DNA of 17,332 nucleotides from CAZIHO01 sp964538875 (GCA_964538875.1 CAZIHO010000077.1:1-17332), one strand, 5' to 3'. Shown: positions 6,812 to 14,437, numbered from the stretch's first letter. Translations and numbers: made by a program. Notes: a model not told the origin generated them from the letters alone.

Positions 6812-8197
6812 ATGCCATCGGATTCTCCTCTCTCCTCCGCCGGCGGACGCCAACAGGTCCATCTTTACACGGAAACGGTACGGCGCCTGTATCGCAAGGA
6901 AGCGGTGGTGGCGTTGCAAAAACTGTTCCCCAAGATCTTCCCCTCGGATCTGGCCAACATCCTGGCCGGTTTTCCAGAAGAAGACACCCTCAAGCTATTC
7001 CATATCATCCCCTCGTCGGAATTGGCGGCGGCGACCCTCAAGCAAATGCCGGACGATTTGCAGTTCTTCATTTTGCGCAGCGCCGATCAGGCCAAGATGA
7101 TCGCGGTGTTGGAGGAACTCCCGGCCGATGACCGGGCCGACTTGCTGGGACACCTGGACCCGGAAACCGCCCAGCGTTTCCTGCGTGGGCTAGACGAGGA
7201 CAGCCTCAAGGAAGTGGAAGGCTTGATGCAATACTCGGCGGATACCGCCGGCGGCATCATGGTCCCGGAATTCTTCGCACTGCCGGAATACTCCACCGTG
7301 GGCGAGGCCATCGAGGCGGTGCGGGACGTGGCCACCATCGAGATGGTCTTCTACCTCTATGTCCTGGACGAAAACCGCCGCCTGGTGGGGGTCAGCTCGC
7401 TCCGCCAATTGATCTTGTCAGACCCCCATAAGTCTCTGAAGGAGATCATGAATACCCGCCTGGTGCATGTGGAAACCGGCACCCGGCGCTCGGAGATCGT
7501 GGACATCGTGCGCCATTACCGCTTGCTGGCCCTGCCGGTGGTGGACGACATGGGCGTGCTGGTGGGTCTGGTCACGGTAGACGACGTGTTCGAGGCCATC
7601 GAGCAGGAAGCCACCGACGATATGCTCAAGATGGCCGGGGGCTCGGGGCGGGAAACGGAACATTCCACCTTCTCGGATTCGTTCCGGGCGCGGGTACCGC
7701 TGCTGTTGCTGGCCTTGCTGGGGGGCGTCGCCACCAGCTACGTCATGGACAGCTTCTTCGACGCCGGCGGCCTGGGCAACGCCCTGGTGCTGGCCACCTT
7801 TATCCCGGTGGTCATGAACATGGTGGGCCAGGTCGGCGCCCTGTCCGCTGCGGTGAGTCTGCGGGGCCTGATGAGCGGCGCCCTGGATTGGGATCACGCC
7901 GGTTCCGTGTTGCTCAAGGAGTTGGGCACCGGACTGGTGCTAGGTCTGGTATATGGACTGGCTAGCGGCGGCCTGGCCTGGTTCCTGTTTGGCACGCCGG
8001 TGCTGGAAAAAATCGTGGGCGTCACCGTGTTCGTCAATACCACCCTGGCGGCCACCCTGTCCCGGGCCCTGCCCCTGGTCTTTGAACGCGTTGGCCGGGA
8101 CCCGTCATTGGTTCCGGGTCCGCTGCTCGGCAGCCTGCTGGACGTGCTAGGCGTGGTAAATTATTTTCTAATCGCACGCTGGTTCCTGGCCGCCTGA
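6812..8197 (+). CDS. mgtE: MgtE-family magnesium transporter (variant pore motif)
   Basis: An inner-membrane Mg2+ channel/transporter of 461 aa. Domains in order: the superhelical N domain (about 20-145), two CBS domains (145-205 and 210-270) that sense cytosolic Mg2+ in known homologues, and a membrane domain with about five helices (295-460). The conserved pore-lining Asp is present in GRDPSLVPGPLLGSLLD (Asp430). The usual GNxGxQS motif of the second helix is replaced by VGQVGALS (338-345), which is unusual. The ATG at 6812 has AAGGT 8 nt upstream and begins near the normal N-terminus; the frame opens at 6752. A zntB-like gene follows after 25 nt. No M-box riboswitch was recognised upstream. 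Confidence 0.88.
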   Translation: MPSDSPLSSAGGRQQVHLYTETVRRLYRKEAVVALQKLFPKIFPSDLANILAGFPEEDTLKLFHIIPSSELAAATLKQMPDDLQFFILRSADQAKMIAVLEELPADDRADLLGHLDPETAQRFLRGLDEDSLKEVEGLMQYSADTAGGIMVPEFFALPEYSTVGEAIEAVRDVATIEMVFYLYVLDENRRLVGVSSLRQLILSDPHKSLKEIMNTRLVHVETGTRRSEIVDIVRHYRLLALPVVDDMGVLVGLVTVDDVFEAIEQEATDDMLKMAGGSGRETEHSTFSDSFRARVPLLLLALLGGVATSYVMDSFFDAGGLGNALVLATFIPVVMNMVGQVGALSAAVSLRGLMSGALDWDHAGSVLLKELGTGLVLGLVYGLASGGLAWFLFGTPVLEKIVGVTVFVNTTLAATLSRALPLVFERVGRDPSLVPGPLLGSLLDVLGVVNYFLIARWFLAA

Positions 8198-8222
8198 GCG
8201 GTCACCCAAGGGAAAAGCGCCC

Positions 8223-9206
8223 ATGGCCCAAATCTCCGTATTCGCCATGTTGATGGACCCCAACGGGGGGCGCCGGGAAATCGGCTGGCAGGACATTCGC
8301 AAGTGGCAACCGGATGCGGGGCTGCTTTGGCTGGTGGGCCGCCCGGACGGCGAGGAAACCCAACGCTGGCTGCGCCGGGAAAGCAACCTGGTTCCGGAGG
8401 TGACCACCACCCTGCTGCGCAACGACAATCGCCCCCAGTGCACCTTTTTCCGGGACGGGGTGCTGCTCTGCCTGCGGGCCGCCAGCCACGCCCCGCAACG
8501 ATCCCAGGATGAGATGGCAGCCATCAATCTCTGGATCGATCCCCACCGGCTGATCGTCATCCGATCCGCGCCAGTGCTGGTGTTCGATGAACTGCGCACC
8601 GATGTCAAACTGGACCATTCGCCCCTCACCGGGATCGGCGACCTGCTGGCGTTGATCGTGCAGCGGATCACCACCCGCATCGAACCCCTGCTGATCGCCA
8701 TCGACGACCAAATAGACGAAATGGAGGACAGCATCTTGCTGGAACCTAGCCTGGACCTCCAGCAACACTTGGTCGCCCTGCGCCATCGCATCATCCGGTT
8801 GCGGCGTCATCTGGTGCCCCAGCACGAGGCCCTGTCCCTGTTCCGCAACCGGCGCCTGGCCTGGCTCACTGATGCCAGCCGCCAGAGCCTCATGGAGGAA
8901 CACAGTCAAATGCATCAGTACCTGGGGGATCTGGATTCCATGCGGGAGCGGGCGTTGCTCATGCAGGATGAAATCGCCCAGTTGCAGAATCGTAAGCTCA
9001 ACGAAACCATGAAGATCGTGGCCGTGTTCACAGCCTATTTAATGCCTATGAACGCGATTACAAGCTTATTAGGAACCAACATCGAGGGTATTCCCGGACA
9101 GGCGGGCACCGAGACGCCATTCGGATTCTTTTTTGAGGTTGCTGGGCTGCTGCTGGTACTGCTGGTCAGTTATTTCATTTTCAAACGATTGAAGTGGTTT
9201 GACTAG
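8223..9206 (+). CDS. zntB: CorA/ZntB-family divalent cation transporter
   Basis: A 327-aa protein with a large cytoplasmic alpha/beta N-terminal domain, a long helical stalk (about 175-260, many charged residues) and two C-terminal membrane helices. The family signature between the helices reads GTNIEGIPG (284-292), in place of CorA's YGMN. The GxN-x3-GIPG form is the ZntB-like variant, so transport of Zn2+ or other divalent ions is likelier than Mg2+ import, but direction cannot be read from sequence. It starts 25 nt after mgtE behind AAGGG and is followed 11 nt later by the pilin-like gene, implying one operon. The symbol is a family assignment, not proof of orthology. Confidence 0.87.
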   Translation: MAQISVFAMLMDPNGGRREIGWQDIRKWQPDAGLLWLVGRPDGEETQRWLRRESNLVPEVTTTLLRNDNRPQCTFFRDGVLLCLRAASHAPQRSQDEMAAINLWIDPHRLIVIRSAPVLVFDELRTDVKLDHSPLTGIGDLLALIVQRITTRIEPLLIAIDDQIDEMEDSILLEPSLDLQQHLVALRHRIIRLRRHLVPQHEALSLFRNRRLAWLTDASRQSLMEEHSQMHQYLGDLDSMRERALLMQDEIAQLQNRKLNETMKIVAVFTAYLMPMNAITSLLGTNIEGIPGQAGTETPFGFFFEVAGLLLVLLVSYFIFKRLKWFD

Positions 9207-9217
9207 GAGTCCTGGGC

Positions 9218-9813
9218 ATGGAACTGCGGGATAACTGGTTGGGTCGTTGGCTGGCCGCTCTGTCTATGCCGGCGCTGTACTTTGGCTTGACGGCGGCCCT
9301 GGTGCTGGCAAGCATCGCCTATNNNNNNNNNNNNNNNNNNNNNNNNNNNNNNNNNNNNNNNNNNNNNNNNNNNNNNNNNNNNNNNNNNNNNNNNNNNNNN
9401 NNNNNNNNNNNNNNNNNNNNNNGCCGGCGCTGTACTTTGGCTTGACGGCGGCCCTGGTGCTGGCAAGCATCGCCTATTACGAGTACGGCACCTATCTGCT
9501 CATCCAGCAACGGACGGATGGCCGGGAGCCCCTGCTCAATCTGGCTGAACGCCAGGCAGCCTATTTTGCCGCCCACCAAAGATTCACGGCTGACCTTACC
9601 GAACTGGGCTATACCGCGGTCGGCAACCAGAGCGTGGCCACGCCCCAGGGCTTTTACCGGTTAGTAGTCACCACTGCGGACGACCAAGGCTACAGCCTGG
9701 CGGCGATTCCGAACGGGGAACAGATGGCGGATACGACCTGCGGTATTCTCACCCTGGATTTCCAAGGCATGGCCAAGAGCGCCAAAGGCGCCGCCGCTAG
9801 TTCCTGTTGGTGA
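9218..9813 (+). CDS. PilE/ComP-like pilin-domain protein, interrupted by a scaffold gap
   Basis: The start ATG follows AGGAG by 8 nt. A 100-N gap splits the gene, with the downstream part in a different frame. The 55 bases before and after the gap are identical; collapsing them gives one clean 146-aa reading frame. That protein has one hydrophobic helix (about 18-35), an alpha segment with LAERQAAYFAAHQRFTADL (57-75), then a beta region with GFYRLVV, YSLAAIP and DTTCGILTLDFQG, ending SSCW. Cys123 and Cys145 match the disulfide-bounded D-region of PilE/ComP minor pilins. The N-terminus lacks the prepilin-peptidase motif (Gly then FTLIE), so normal pilin processing is doubtful. It follows zntB by 11 nt. 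Confidence 0.72.
9268..9322 (+). repeat. Left copy of 55-bp duplication flanking the N gap
   Basis: These 55 bases are identical to 9423-9477. Identical contig ends on either side of an arbitrary 100-N spacer indicate an unmerged overlap rather than a biological repeat. Confidence 0.9.
9323..9422. other. Assembly gap of exactly 100 N
   Basis: A run of 100 undetermined bases, the conventional length for a gap of unknown size, inside the pilin-like gene. The flanking duplication implies a true size of zero or negative. Confidence 0.97.
9423..9477 (+). repeat. Right copy of 55-bp duplication flanking the N gap
   Basis: Identical to 9268-9322. It codes the same hydrophobic segment of the pilin-like protein; in the merged reading frame it continues directly into Tyr36-Glu37. 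Confidence 0.9.
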
Positions 9814-9857
9814 ATTAAAGATACTGGACACCAGCCTCAGTCCCGCCTATAGCCGGA

Positions 9858-9886
9858 TTGAAATTGGTGCATTCCCTAGTTAAGGT
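9858..9886 (+). promoter_or_regulatory. Weak candidate promoter for the CBS-domain gene
   Basis: TTGAAA (9858-9863), 17-bp spacer, TAAGGT (9881-9886). The -35 is good and the -10 poor (3 of 6). The 123-bp gap after the pilin-like gene and the hairpin downstream make a separate promoter plausible. Confidence 0.25.
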
Positions 9887-9895
9887 GTAGGATGT

Positions 9896-9915
9896 TTTTA
9901 TGGGCAACCATAAAA
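9896..9915 (+). promoter_or_regulatory. Leader hairpin with GCAA tetraloop before the CBS gene
   Basis: TTTTATGG (9896-9903) pairs perfectly with CCATAAAA (9908-9915) around the loop GCAA, a GNRA tetraloop. The stem ends 8 nt before the GGAGG ribosome-binding site (9924-9928). It is A/U-rich except at the closing G-C pairs. It could be a stability or translation-control element; no family was recognised. Confidence 0.55.
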
Positions 9916-9936
9916 TGCATGATGGAGGAAAAATAA

Positions 9937-10365
9937 GTGAAAACCATAAAAGAAATACTGGCCGCCAAGGGATCCCAAGTTTGGACGGTGGACGCCAATA
10001 CCTCGGTGTTTGACGCCCTGAACCTGATGGCGGAAAAAAATATCGGTAGCGTGGCGGTGCTGGATGGCGGACGGCTAGCCGGTATGTTTACGGAACGGGA
10101 CTACGCCCGGAACCTGATCCTCAAGGACCGGAGTTCCAGGAGCACCCCAGTCCGGGACGTGATGACCCGGCGGGTGGCGGTGGTCAACCCAGTCCAGACC
10201 CTGGACGAGTGCATGGCGTTGATGACGGAAAAGCATCTGCGCCATCTCCCGGTCATGGAGCAGGGGGAACTGGTGGGTATTTTGTCCATCGGTGACCTGG
10301 TCAAGGCAACCATCGAAGACCAACAGTTCATGATCGAGCAGTTAGTGAACTATATCTCTGGCTAG
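9937..10365 (+). CDS. Two-CBS-domain protein
   Basis: A 142-aa protein made almost entirely of a CBS pair (Bateman module): CBS1 about residues 8-65 with GSVAVLDGGRLAGMFTERDYAR, CBS2 about 75-132 with HLRHLPVMEQGELVGILSIGDLVK. Such modules bind adenine nucleotides and act as sensors or partner subunits. There is no catalytic domain. The GTG start at 9937 is 8 nt after GGAGG (9924-9928) and begins at the conserved MKTIKEIL. The gene appears to stand alone, with 123 bp before and 179 bp after it. The partner is unknown. Confidence 0.9.
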   Translation: MKTIKEILAAKGSQVWTVDANTSVFDALNLMAEKNIGSVAVLDGGRLAGMFTERDYARNLILKDRSSRSTPVRDVMTRRVAVVNPVQTLDECMALMTEKHLRHLPVMEQGELVGILSIGDLVKATIEDQQFMIEQLVNYISG

Positions 10366-10388
10366 TAGTTTATAGCCCACTTCCCAAG

Positions 10389-10411
10389 CCGAGCCGGTAC
10401 CACCGGCTCGG
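10389..10411 (+). repeat. Perfect 10-bp hairpin after the CBS gene
   Basis: CCGAGCCGGT (10389-10398) and ACCGGCTCGG (10402-10411) flank a 3-nt centre. It lies 24 nt after the CBS stop. No T-run follows, so it is not a classic intrinsic terminator; it may end transcription weakly, stabilise the mRNA 3' end, or form part of the structured leader of the next gene. Confidence 0.55.
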
Positions 10412-10414
10412 ATT

Positions 10415-10540
10415 CCGCGACTCCGGTACCAATTCCCAACGCCCACCCGGACCTGGGTAGCAATTCCAGGCACCCCGGCCGATACCCGTCTGGAATCCGT
10501 CCATACTTCCCTCCGGAGCCACCTTTTTTGGGAGTCGCGG
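10415..10540 (+). promoter_or_regulatory. Structured leader of the unrecognised gene at 10545
   Basis: CCGCGACTCC (10415-10424) is perfectly complementary to GGAGTCGCGG (10531-10540). The right arm contains GGAG, the apparent ribosome-binding site of the next gene, so pairing would hide it. CTCCGG (10421-10426) can instead pair with CCGGAG (10513-10518), just before a T6 run (10524-10529). A near-perfect direct repeat GGTANCAATTCC lies at 10425-10436 and 10456-10467, 31 bp apart. A cis-regulatory RNA or operator pair is inferred. Confidence 0.35.
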
Positions 10541-10544
10541 GAAC

Positions 10545-11285
10545 ATGAGAAACGAGCCGGCCAACCCGGAGGCCCAGGTCATCGAAATGCCGTTTCCCGG
10601 TCGGCACAAGGTTCCACCGTGGGGCACTGACACCCTAACCTCCCTATCCACCCAGAACTATGCTGATTTGAAATCTTTTCTGGTCAAGCGGCGCCGCTGC
10701 GACCAGAGCCGGGTGGTGTTCAAGGACATCGGTCACTTCATTTCCACCAGCGGCGACTCCCGGCTGACCTGGAATGCCCTAATCCAGTTAGGCCGGCGAT
10801 CCAGCGACTATTCGGATCTGCTGACGGATGCCGATTTTTGGCTCGACCCCACCGCCCACCAGGACCTGTCCTTCGTGGTGATTGGTGACGAGACCTATAT
10901 CCTGCGCGGCACCTTGAAGGTGGCCGCCGCGCGTCTGGCCCTGTACCAGCGCCAAATGGACACTCTCTACGGGGTGCGGGTATCCCGGTGGGTGGTGGAC
11001 TGGGAAATGCACGATCTGTGCAAGATGCTCACACGGCTCTGCGCCGAGCGGGCGCCCCACCTCAGCGTGGTGCCGGTACGCAAGCAGATCCAGCACCTGA
11101 TGCAGAACCACTGGCAAATCGAGCAGTATTTCGTGGCCCTGTGCCGCCAAGATGGGCAGACCGGCCGGGTGGATGTTCTGAACCTGGCCGAAACCAAGGA
11201 CTGGCTAAGGGAACTCAACAGCCTGCGCATTGCCGAACCCCGGCGGTTTTGGTCCCTGGGGCGGCGTATGCTGGCCAGCGCCTAA
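10545..11285 (+). CDS. Hypothetical protein, family not recognised
   Basis: A 246-aa soluble-looking protein with no signal peptide or membrane segment. Residues 1-35 are Pro-rich and probably disordered. The region 60-165 mixes short strands and helices (SFVVIGDETYILRGTLK is beta-like), and 165-246 is helical and rich in Arg, Leu and Trp. No nucleotide-binding loop, metal-binding cluster or helix-turn-helix stands out. Codon use resembles its neighbours, and the frame is open over its full length with GGGAG 10 nt before the ATG, so it is very likely a real gene. It converges on ugd with only 19 nt between. No function is proposed. Confidence 0.75.
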   Translation: MRNEPANPEAQVIEMPFPGRHKVPPWGTDTLTSLSTQNYADLKSFLVKRRRCDQSRVVFKDIGHFISTSGDSRLTWNALIQLGRRSSDYSDLLTDADFWLDPTAHQDLSFVVIGDETYILRGTLKVAAARLALYQRQMDTLYGVRVSRWVVDWEMHDLCKMLTRLCAERAPHLSVVPVRKQIQHLMQNHWQIEQYFVALCRQDGQTGRVDVLNLAETKDWLRELNSLRIAEPRRFWSLGRRMLASA

Positions 11286-11304
11286 TCGGCCCGCCCGCCG
11301 CGCC

Positions 11305-12648
11305 CTAGCCACCTGCCGGATGGGCCGGCGGCCGTCCGATGGAGAAATAACTCAGGCCATTGCGGGCCACCTCCGCCGGCTCGAACAGATTGCGGCCATC
11401 GAATATCACCGGCTGTTTCAGACGGCGCCGGATGCGCTCGAAATCCGGGCTGCGGAACTGGGTCCATTCGGTGACGATGACCAGGGCATCGGCACCGTCC
11501 AGGGCTTCCGACGCTTTGGAGGTCAACACCAGATCTGGCCGCTCCCCATACAGACGCCGGGCCTCCTTGCCAGCCACCGGATCGAAGGCCCGCACCTTAG
11601 CGCCCGCGTCCCACAGGGCTTCCATCAACACCCGGCTGGACGCCTCCCGCATGTCGTCCGTGTTGGGCTTGAACGCCAAGCCCCACAGCGCCAGGGTGCG
11701 GCCGTCCAGATCACCCCCGAAATAGTCCCGGATCTTGTGAAATAGGACCTTCTTTTGGTCCGCGTTGACCGCCTCCACGGCGCTCAGGATGCGGGGCTGG
11801 TAGCCGATGGAACGGGCGGTACGCTCCAGGGCTTGCACGTCCTTGGGAAAGCAGGAGCCCCCGTAGCCGCACCCGGGATAGATGAATTGATAGCCGATGC
11901 GGGGATCAGAGCCGATGCCGACCCGCACCTGCTCGATGTCGGCGCCCAGGGCGTCAGCGATGTTGGACAACTCATTCATAAAGCTGATCTTGGTAGCCAG
12001 CAGGGTGTTGGCCGCGTATTTGGTCAGTTCTGCCGACCGCACATCCATCAGGATCAACCGGTCATGGCTGCGATTGAAGGGTCCGTACAGGACCCGCAGC
12101 AGTTCCCCGGTGCGGGGGTTATCGGTGCCCACCACGATCCGGTGTGGGCGCATGAAATCCTCGATGGCCGCCCCTTCCTTGAGGAATTCCGGGTTGGATA
12201 CCACGTCGAATTCGATCTGCGCGCCCCGTTCCGTCTGGGCCTGACGGATAGTCTCCGCCACCCGGTCGGCGGTGCCCACCGGCACCGTGGACTTATCCAC
12301 CACGATCCGGTAGTCCTGCATCTGGGTGCCGATGACACGGGCCACCGCCAGCACGTGCTGGAGATCGGCGGAACCATCCTCGTCCGGCGGCGTGCCCACC
12401 GCGATGAATTGAAACAGACCGTGGGCCACCCCCGCCGCCACGTCCGTGGTGAAGGACAGCCGGCCGGCATCCCGGTTGGCGCGCACCATGTCCTCCAGGC
12501 CCGGCTCGTAAATGGGCACGCCACCGCTGTTGAGGATGGCGATCTTGGTCGCGTCGATGTCCACGCACAGGACTTCATTGCCCACTTCCGCCAAACAGGC
12601 GCCGGTGACCAAGCCCACGTAACCGCTGCCAAAAATGGTGACCTTCAT
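11305..12648 (-). CDS. ugd: UDP-glucose 6-dehydrogenase
   Basis: The enzyme oxidises UDP-glucose twice with NAD+ to UDP-glucuronate, a precursor for exopolysaccharide, capsule or lipid A/LPS sugars. The 447-aa length is standard for the UDP-glucose/GDP-mannose dehydrogenase family. The N-terminal Rossmann motif is GSGYVGLVTG (7-16). STVPVGT (120-126), NPEFLKEG (152-159) and the catalytic GGSCFPKD (Cys266) are all present, as are KYAANTLLATK (210-220) and the C-terminal UDP-binding domain (about 310-440, WGLAFKPNTDDMRE). The start is supported by GGAGG 9 nt upstream. It lies 83 nt downstream of the ABC permease and may be co-transcribed with it. Confidence 0.95.
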   Translation of the reverse strand: MKVTIFGSGYVGLVTGACLAEVGNEVLCVDIDATKIAILNSGGVPIYEPGLEDMVRANRDAGRLSFTTDVAAGVAHGLFQFIAVGTPPDEDGSADLQHVLAVARVIGTQMQDYRIVVDKSTVPVGTADRVAETIRQAQTERGAQIEFDVVSNPEFLKEGAAIEDFMRPHRIVVGTDNPRTGELLRVLYGPFNRSHDRLILMDVRSAELTKYAANTLLATKISFMNELSNIADALGADIEQVRVGIGSDPRIGYQFIYPGCGYGGSCFPKDVQALERTARSIGYQPRILSAVEAVNADQKKVLFHKIRDYFGGDLDGRTLALWGLAFKPNTDDMREASSRVLMEALWDAGAKVRAFDPVAGKEARRLYGERPDLVLTSKASEALDGADALVIVTEWTQFRSPDFERIRRRLKQPVIFDGRNLFEPAEVARNGLSYFSIGRPPAHPAGG

Positions 12649-12731
12649 GCCGCCCTACCTCCACAAGACTCATAGCACCGGGCCGGGTCCCGGCTGTTTC
12701 GGCGCGGAATGCTAACAGCAATCGCCCTGGA

Positions 12732-13508
12732 TCAGGTCTTGATCCCCACCCCTCGCGCCAACAGGCGCAGGGCGTACAGGGTCAGCCCGATGATGAAGGC
12801 GATGACGATGCCGAACGCCAGCGCCAGGTTGACGTCCGCCACCCCCAACATGCCGTAACGAAAGGCATTGATCATGTACAAAACCGGATTGACCAAGGAC
12901 AGCATGCGCCAGGTCTCCGGCAGCAGATCAATGGAATAAAACACCCCGCCCAGGTAGGTCAGGGGCGTCAGGACGAAATTCGGCACGATGGCGATGTCGT
13001 CGAAGTTGTTGGCATACACGGCGTTGATGAAACCGCCCAGGGAAAACAGGGCCGCAGTGAGTACGAACACCAACAGACTTAGGCCCAGGCTATAAATCTG
13101 CACCTGGGTGAAGCTCAAGGCCACGCCGGTCACGGTCACGCCCACCACCAAGCCCCGGGCAATGCCGCCGCTGATGAAACCGGCCAGGATCACCCAGTTC
13201 GGCACCGGCGCGATCAGTAACTCCTCGATGAAATGGCTGAACTTGCTCTGGTAGAAGGAGGACACCGTGTTGGCGTAGGAATTGGTGATGACCGCCATCA
13301 GCACCAGGCCAGGAACGATGAAGTCGATATAGGCGTGGCCGCCCATGGGACCGATGCGCTCGCCGATCAGGGTGCCGAAAATCAGGAAATACAGGGCGGT
13401 GGTCACCGCCGCCGGCAACACGGTTTGGATCCAGATGCGCAGGAAGCGCAGGATCTCCTTGCTGACGATGGTCTCAAAAGCGATCAGATAGGAGTGCCAG
13501 CGGTTCAT
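12732..13508 (-). CDS. ABC-2 type transporter permease (YadH-like)
   Basis: A 258-aa inner-membrane permease with about six hydrophobic helices. FVLTPLTYLGGVFYSIDLLPETWR (about 178-201) and NPVLYMINAFRYGMLG are hallmarks of the ABC-2 exporter family and closely resemble YadH. Its ATG overlaps the TGA of the ATPase gene (ATGA, 13505-13508), so the two are translationally coupled and form one exporter. The substrate is unknown; export of a lipid or polysaccharide-linked molecule is a family-level guess, with ugd downstream mildly consistent with a polysaccharide. Confidence 0.92.
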   Translation of the reverse strand: MNRWHSYLIAFETIVSKEILRFLRIWIQTVLPAAVTTALYFLIFGTLIGERIGPMGGHAYIDFIVPGLVLMAVITNSYANTVSSFYQSKFSHFIEELLIAPVPNWVILAGFISGGIARGLVVGVTVTGVALSFTQVQIYSLGLSLLVFVLTAALFSLGGFINAVYANNFDDIAIVPNFVLTPLTYLGGVFYSIDLLPETWRMLSLVNPVLYMINAFRYGMLGVADVNLALAFGIVIAFIIGLTLYALRLLARGVGIKT

Positions 13509-14437
13509 GGGTGCCGCTCGGTGTCCTGGTCGGCATGCAGGATGTCGATGAACAATTGCTCCAGCCGGTTCTGCTTATTGCGCATACTGATGACTTCGAT
13601 GCCGTTGCGGGACAGACTTTCAAACAGACCATTGATGCCCTGGTCCCGGGTCACTTCCACTTCCAGGGTGCCGGAGTCTAGTCGCTCCAACACATAGCCC
13701 CCCAACTCTGGCAAGTTGACCAGTTGGCCCCGGATGTTGAGCACGAAGGTTTCGGTGCGGAGCCGGGACAGAACCTCCCCCACCGGCGCCCGTTCGATGA
13801 TCTCGCCCCGGCTGATGATGGCCAGATTACGGCACAGGTATTCCGCTTCTTCCAGATAATGGGTGGTGAGGATGATGGTCACGCCCTGGGCGTTCAAGTC
13901 CCGCAGAAAGGTCCACATGGAACGGCGGATCTCGATGTCCACCCCGGCGGTGGGCTCGTCCAGAATCAACAGGCGGGGCTCATGCACCAGCGCCCGGGCG
14001 ATCATGAGACGCCGCTTCATCCCGCCGGACAGTTCCCGGGCCACCCGGTCGCGCCGGTCCCAAAGTTCCAATTGGCGCAGATAGCGTTCCGCGTTGACCT
14101 TGGCCTGGCGGCGCGGGATGCCGTAATAGCCGGCCTGATTGACTACAATTTCCTCCACCTTCTGGAACTGGTTGAAATTGAACTCCTGGGGAACCAACCC
14201 GATGGCGCGCTTGACGCCTTCCTGATCCAGGTCCAAGTCCCGGCCCAACACCTGGACCCGGCCGGAGGTCTTGTTGACCAGGGAACAGACGATGCCGATG
14301 AGGGTGGACTTGCCGGCCCCATTGGGACCCAGCAAGGCGAAGAAGTCCCCCTCGGCGACTTCCAGATCGACTCCCGCCAAGGCGCGAAAGCCGTTGGCGT
14401 AGGTTTTTTGCAACGATTGAGTGAGTAACGCGGGCAT
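13505..14437 (-). CDS. ABC transporter ATP-binding protein (YadG-like)
   Basis: The nucleotide-binding subunit for the ABC-2 exporter, 310 aa from the ATG at 14437. Walker A GPNGAGKST (37-45), Q-loop VPQEFNFN (82-89), signature LSGGM (136-140), Walker B LLILDE (156-161) and H-loop His193 are all intact. The C-terminal 90 residues form the extra domain seen in YadG-type proteins. The start is uncertain: the ATG at 14437 matches the family N-terminus, 14446 adds three residues, and 14479 (with GAGG 4 nt upstream) adds fourteen. It overlaps the permease start by 4 nt and is transcribed away from the DUF2939-like gene. Confidence 0.93.
   Translation of the reverse strand: MPALLTQSLQKTYANGFRALAGVDLEVAEGDFFALLGPNGAGKSTLIGIVCSLVNKTSGRVQVLGRDLDLDQEGVKRAIGLVPQEFNFNQFQKVEEIVVNQAGYYGIPRRQAKVNAERYLRQLELWDRRDRVARELSGGMKRRLMIARALVHEPRLLILDEPTAGVDIEIRRSMWTFLRDLNAQGVTIILTTHYLEEAEYLCRNLAIISRGEIIERAPVGEVLSRLRTETFVLNIRGQLVNLPELGGYVLERLDSGTLEVEVTRDQGINGLFESLSRNGIEVISMRNKQNRLEQLFIDILHADQDTERHP

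Noticed and set aside
9268..9477. True tandem duplication or target-site duplication around the N gap
   Set aside because: Exact identity up to both edges of a 100-N spacer and restoration of the reading frame fit a scaffolding overlap much better.
10389..10411. Intrinsic terminator of the CBS gene
   Set aside because: The hairpin is perfect, but no U-tract follows, so it is listed only as an inverted repeat.
11755..12675. 306-codon plus-strand frame antisense to ugd
   Set aside because: Gly/His/Ala-rich antisense shadow of a well-conserved enzyme gene.
13724..14428. 234-codon plus-strand frame antisense to the ABC ATPase gene
   Set aside because: Shadow frame; all ATPase motifs are on the minus strand.
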